A DNA stretch of 59,651 nucleotides, from positions 1 to 59,651 of the forward strand of contig JAZLLU010000028.1 of NCBI GenBank assembly GCA_045598285.1. Reading direction: 5' to 3'. The notes below the pieces were generated by a model. That model searched no databases and was not told the DNA's origin. It saw only the letters and a list, made by a program, of their open reading frames with translations. A program made the translations under genes and the position numbers. Positions 59,541 to 59,651 of the stretch are shown one piece after another. The number at the start of each line of letters is the position of its first letter. The first letter of the stretch is position 1. The stretch comes from RGIG5612 sp045598285 (GTDB taxonomy: Bacteria; Bacillota; Clostridia; Lachnospirales; Lachnospiraceae).

Positions 59541-59651
59541 TTGACAAAGCATTTTTAGAGTGATATTATATTCAAGCTGTCCCCTTAGAACCAGGGACAG
59601 TATAAAATAAGAAAAAAGCTTGATTTTACAAGGTTTTTTGGAAGGCAACTT
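59541..59651 (+). promoter_or_regulatory. strong promoter and structured leader at the window end
   Basis: TTGACA (59541-59546), 17-bp spacer, TGA-TATTAT (59561-59569, extended -10). The transcript would start near 59576 and fold at once: CTGTCCC (59577-59583) with GGGACAG (59594-59600). Further on, CTTG-ATTTTA-CAAG followed by a T run (from about 59629) looks like a small terminator. It could be a short RNA or an attenuated leader of a gene beyond the window. Confidence 0.65.

Noticed and set aside
59541..59651. T-box or other known riboswitch in the last leader
   Set aside because: No T-box sequence or specifier loop is visible in the part that can be read.

Overview
This window looks like the chromosome of a low-GC Gram-positive bacterium (Firmicutes, most likely class Clostridia, Lachnospiraceae-like). 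The evidence is strongly AT-rich coding sequence, clear Shine-Dalgarno sites (AGGAGG type), sigma-A promoters, many T-tailed terminators, and typical Firmicute gene blocks: rpsF-ssb-rpsR, gdpP-rplI-dnaB and hup-rqcP-divIC-tilS-hpt-ftsH. In many spore formers yabP, yabQ and spoIIE sit inside the last block. They are absent here, which fits a lineage that does not sporulate. No rRNA, tRNA, CRISPR array, transposase or phage gene was found.

Layout. 1-580 holds repeats and the tail of a PD-(D/E)XK transposase-type gene. 589-15044 is core genome: a ThiF-like E1 protein, rpsF-ssb-rpsR, a DUF362 ferredoxin, gdpP-rplI-dnaB, then (minus) yitT-like and pgsA-like, then hup to ftsH. 15045-16008 is a 960-bp gene-free stretch packed with inverted repeats and one small-RNA candidate. 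16009-17407 is a hipBA toxin-antitoxin pair with a probable leaderless antitoxin message.

17435-32684 is the most unusual part, an accessory envelope and signalling island. A MoxR ATPase (with zinc ribbon), a DUF58 protein and a transglutaminase-like membrane protein whose nucleophile Cys is Ser come first. A lipoprotein and a zinc-ribbon membrane protein follow. A second cluster (24381-30870) encodes a stand-alone CARF/TM1812-like protein, a divergent sigma-70-like protein, two tandem HtrA-like lipoproteins with all three catalytic residues replaced, and a membrane protein with a probable cytoplasmic HEPN domain. CARF and HEPN domains are best known from type III CRISPR signalling, but no cas gene is nearby. 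I read this cluster as a possible signal-transduction or defence system that senses the envelope and/or a nucleotide second messenger.

32700-37350 is a scarred region: remnants of hipA and HD-hydrolase genes, a PD-(D/E)XK transposase-type gene, a probable XRE/nucleotidyltransferase toxin-antitoxin pair, and a DUF559-like endonuclease gene bracketed by two copies of a hairpin element. 37382-43806 is a four-gene SOS operon (Y-family polymerase, YolD-like, UvrB, UvrA) behind a good LexA/DinR box. The rest is a GMP synthase lacking its glutaminase domain, a DUF4143 ATPase behind iterated operators, a nitrilase-family amidohydrolase, DUF1847, cinA, an ABC/FtsX-type exporter with a YhgE/Pip-like protein and a metallophosphoesterase lipoprotein, an alpha/beta hydrolase, an EamA transporter and a YbaK-family deacylase. 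The window ends in a strong promoter with a structured leader for something beyond the edge.

All family names come from motif recognition by eye. No database search or structure prediction was run.
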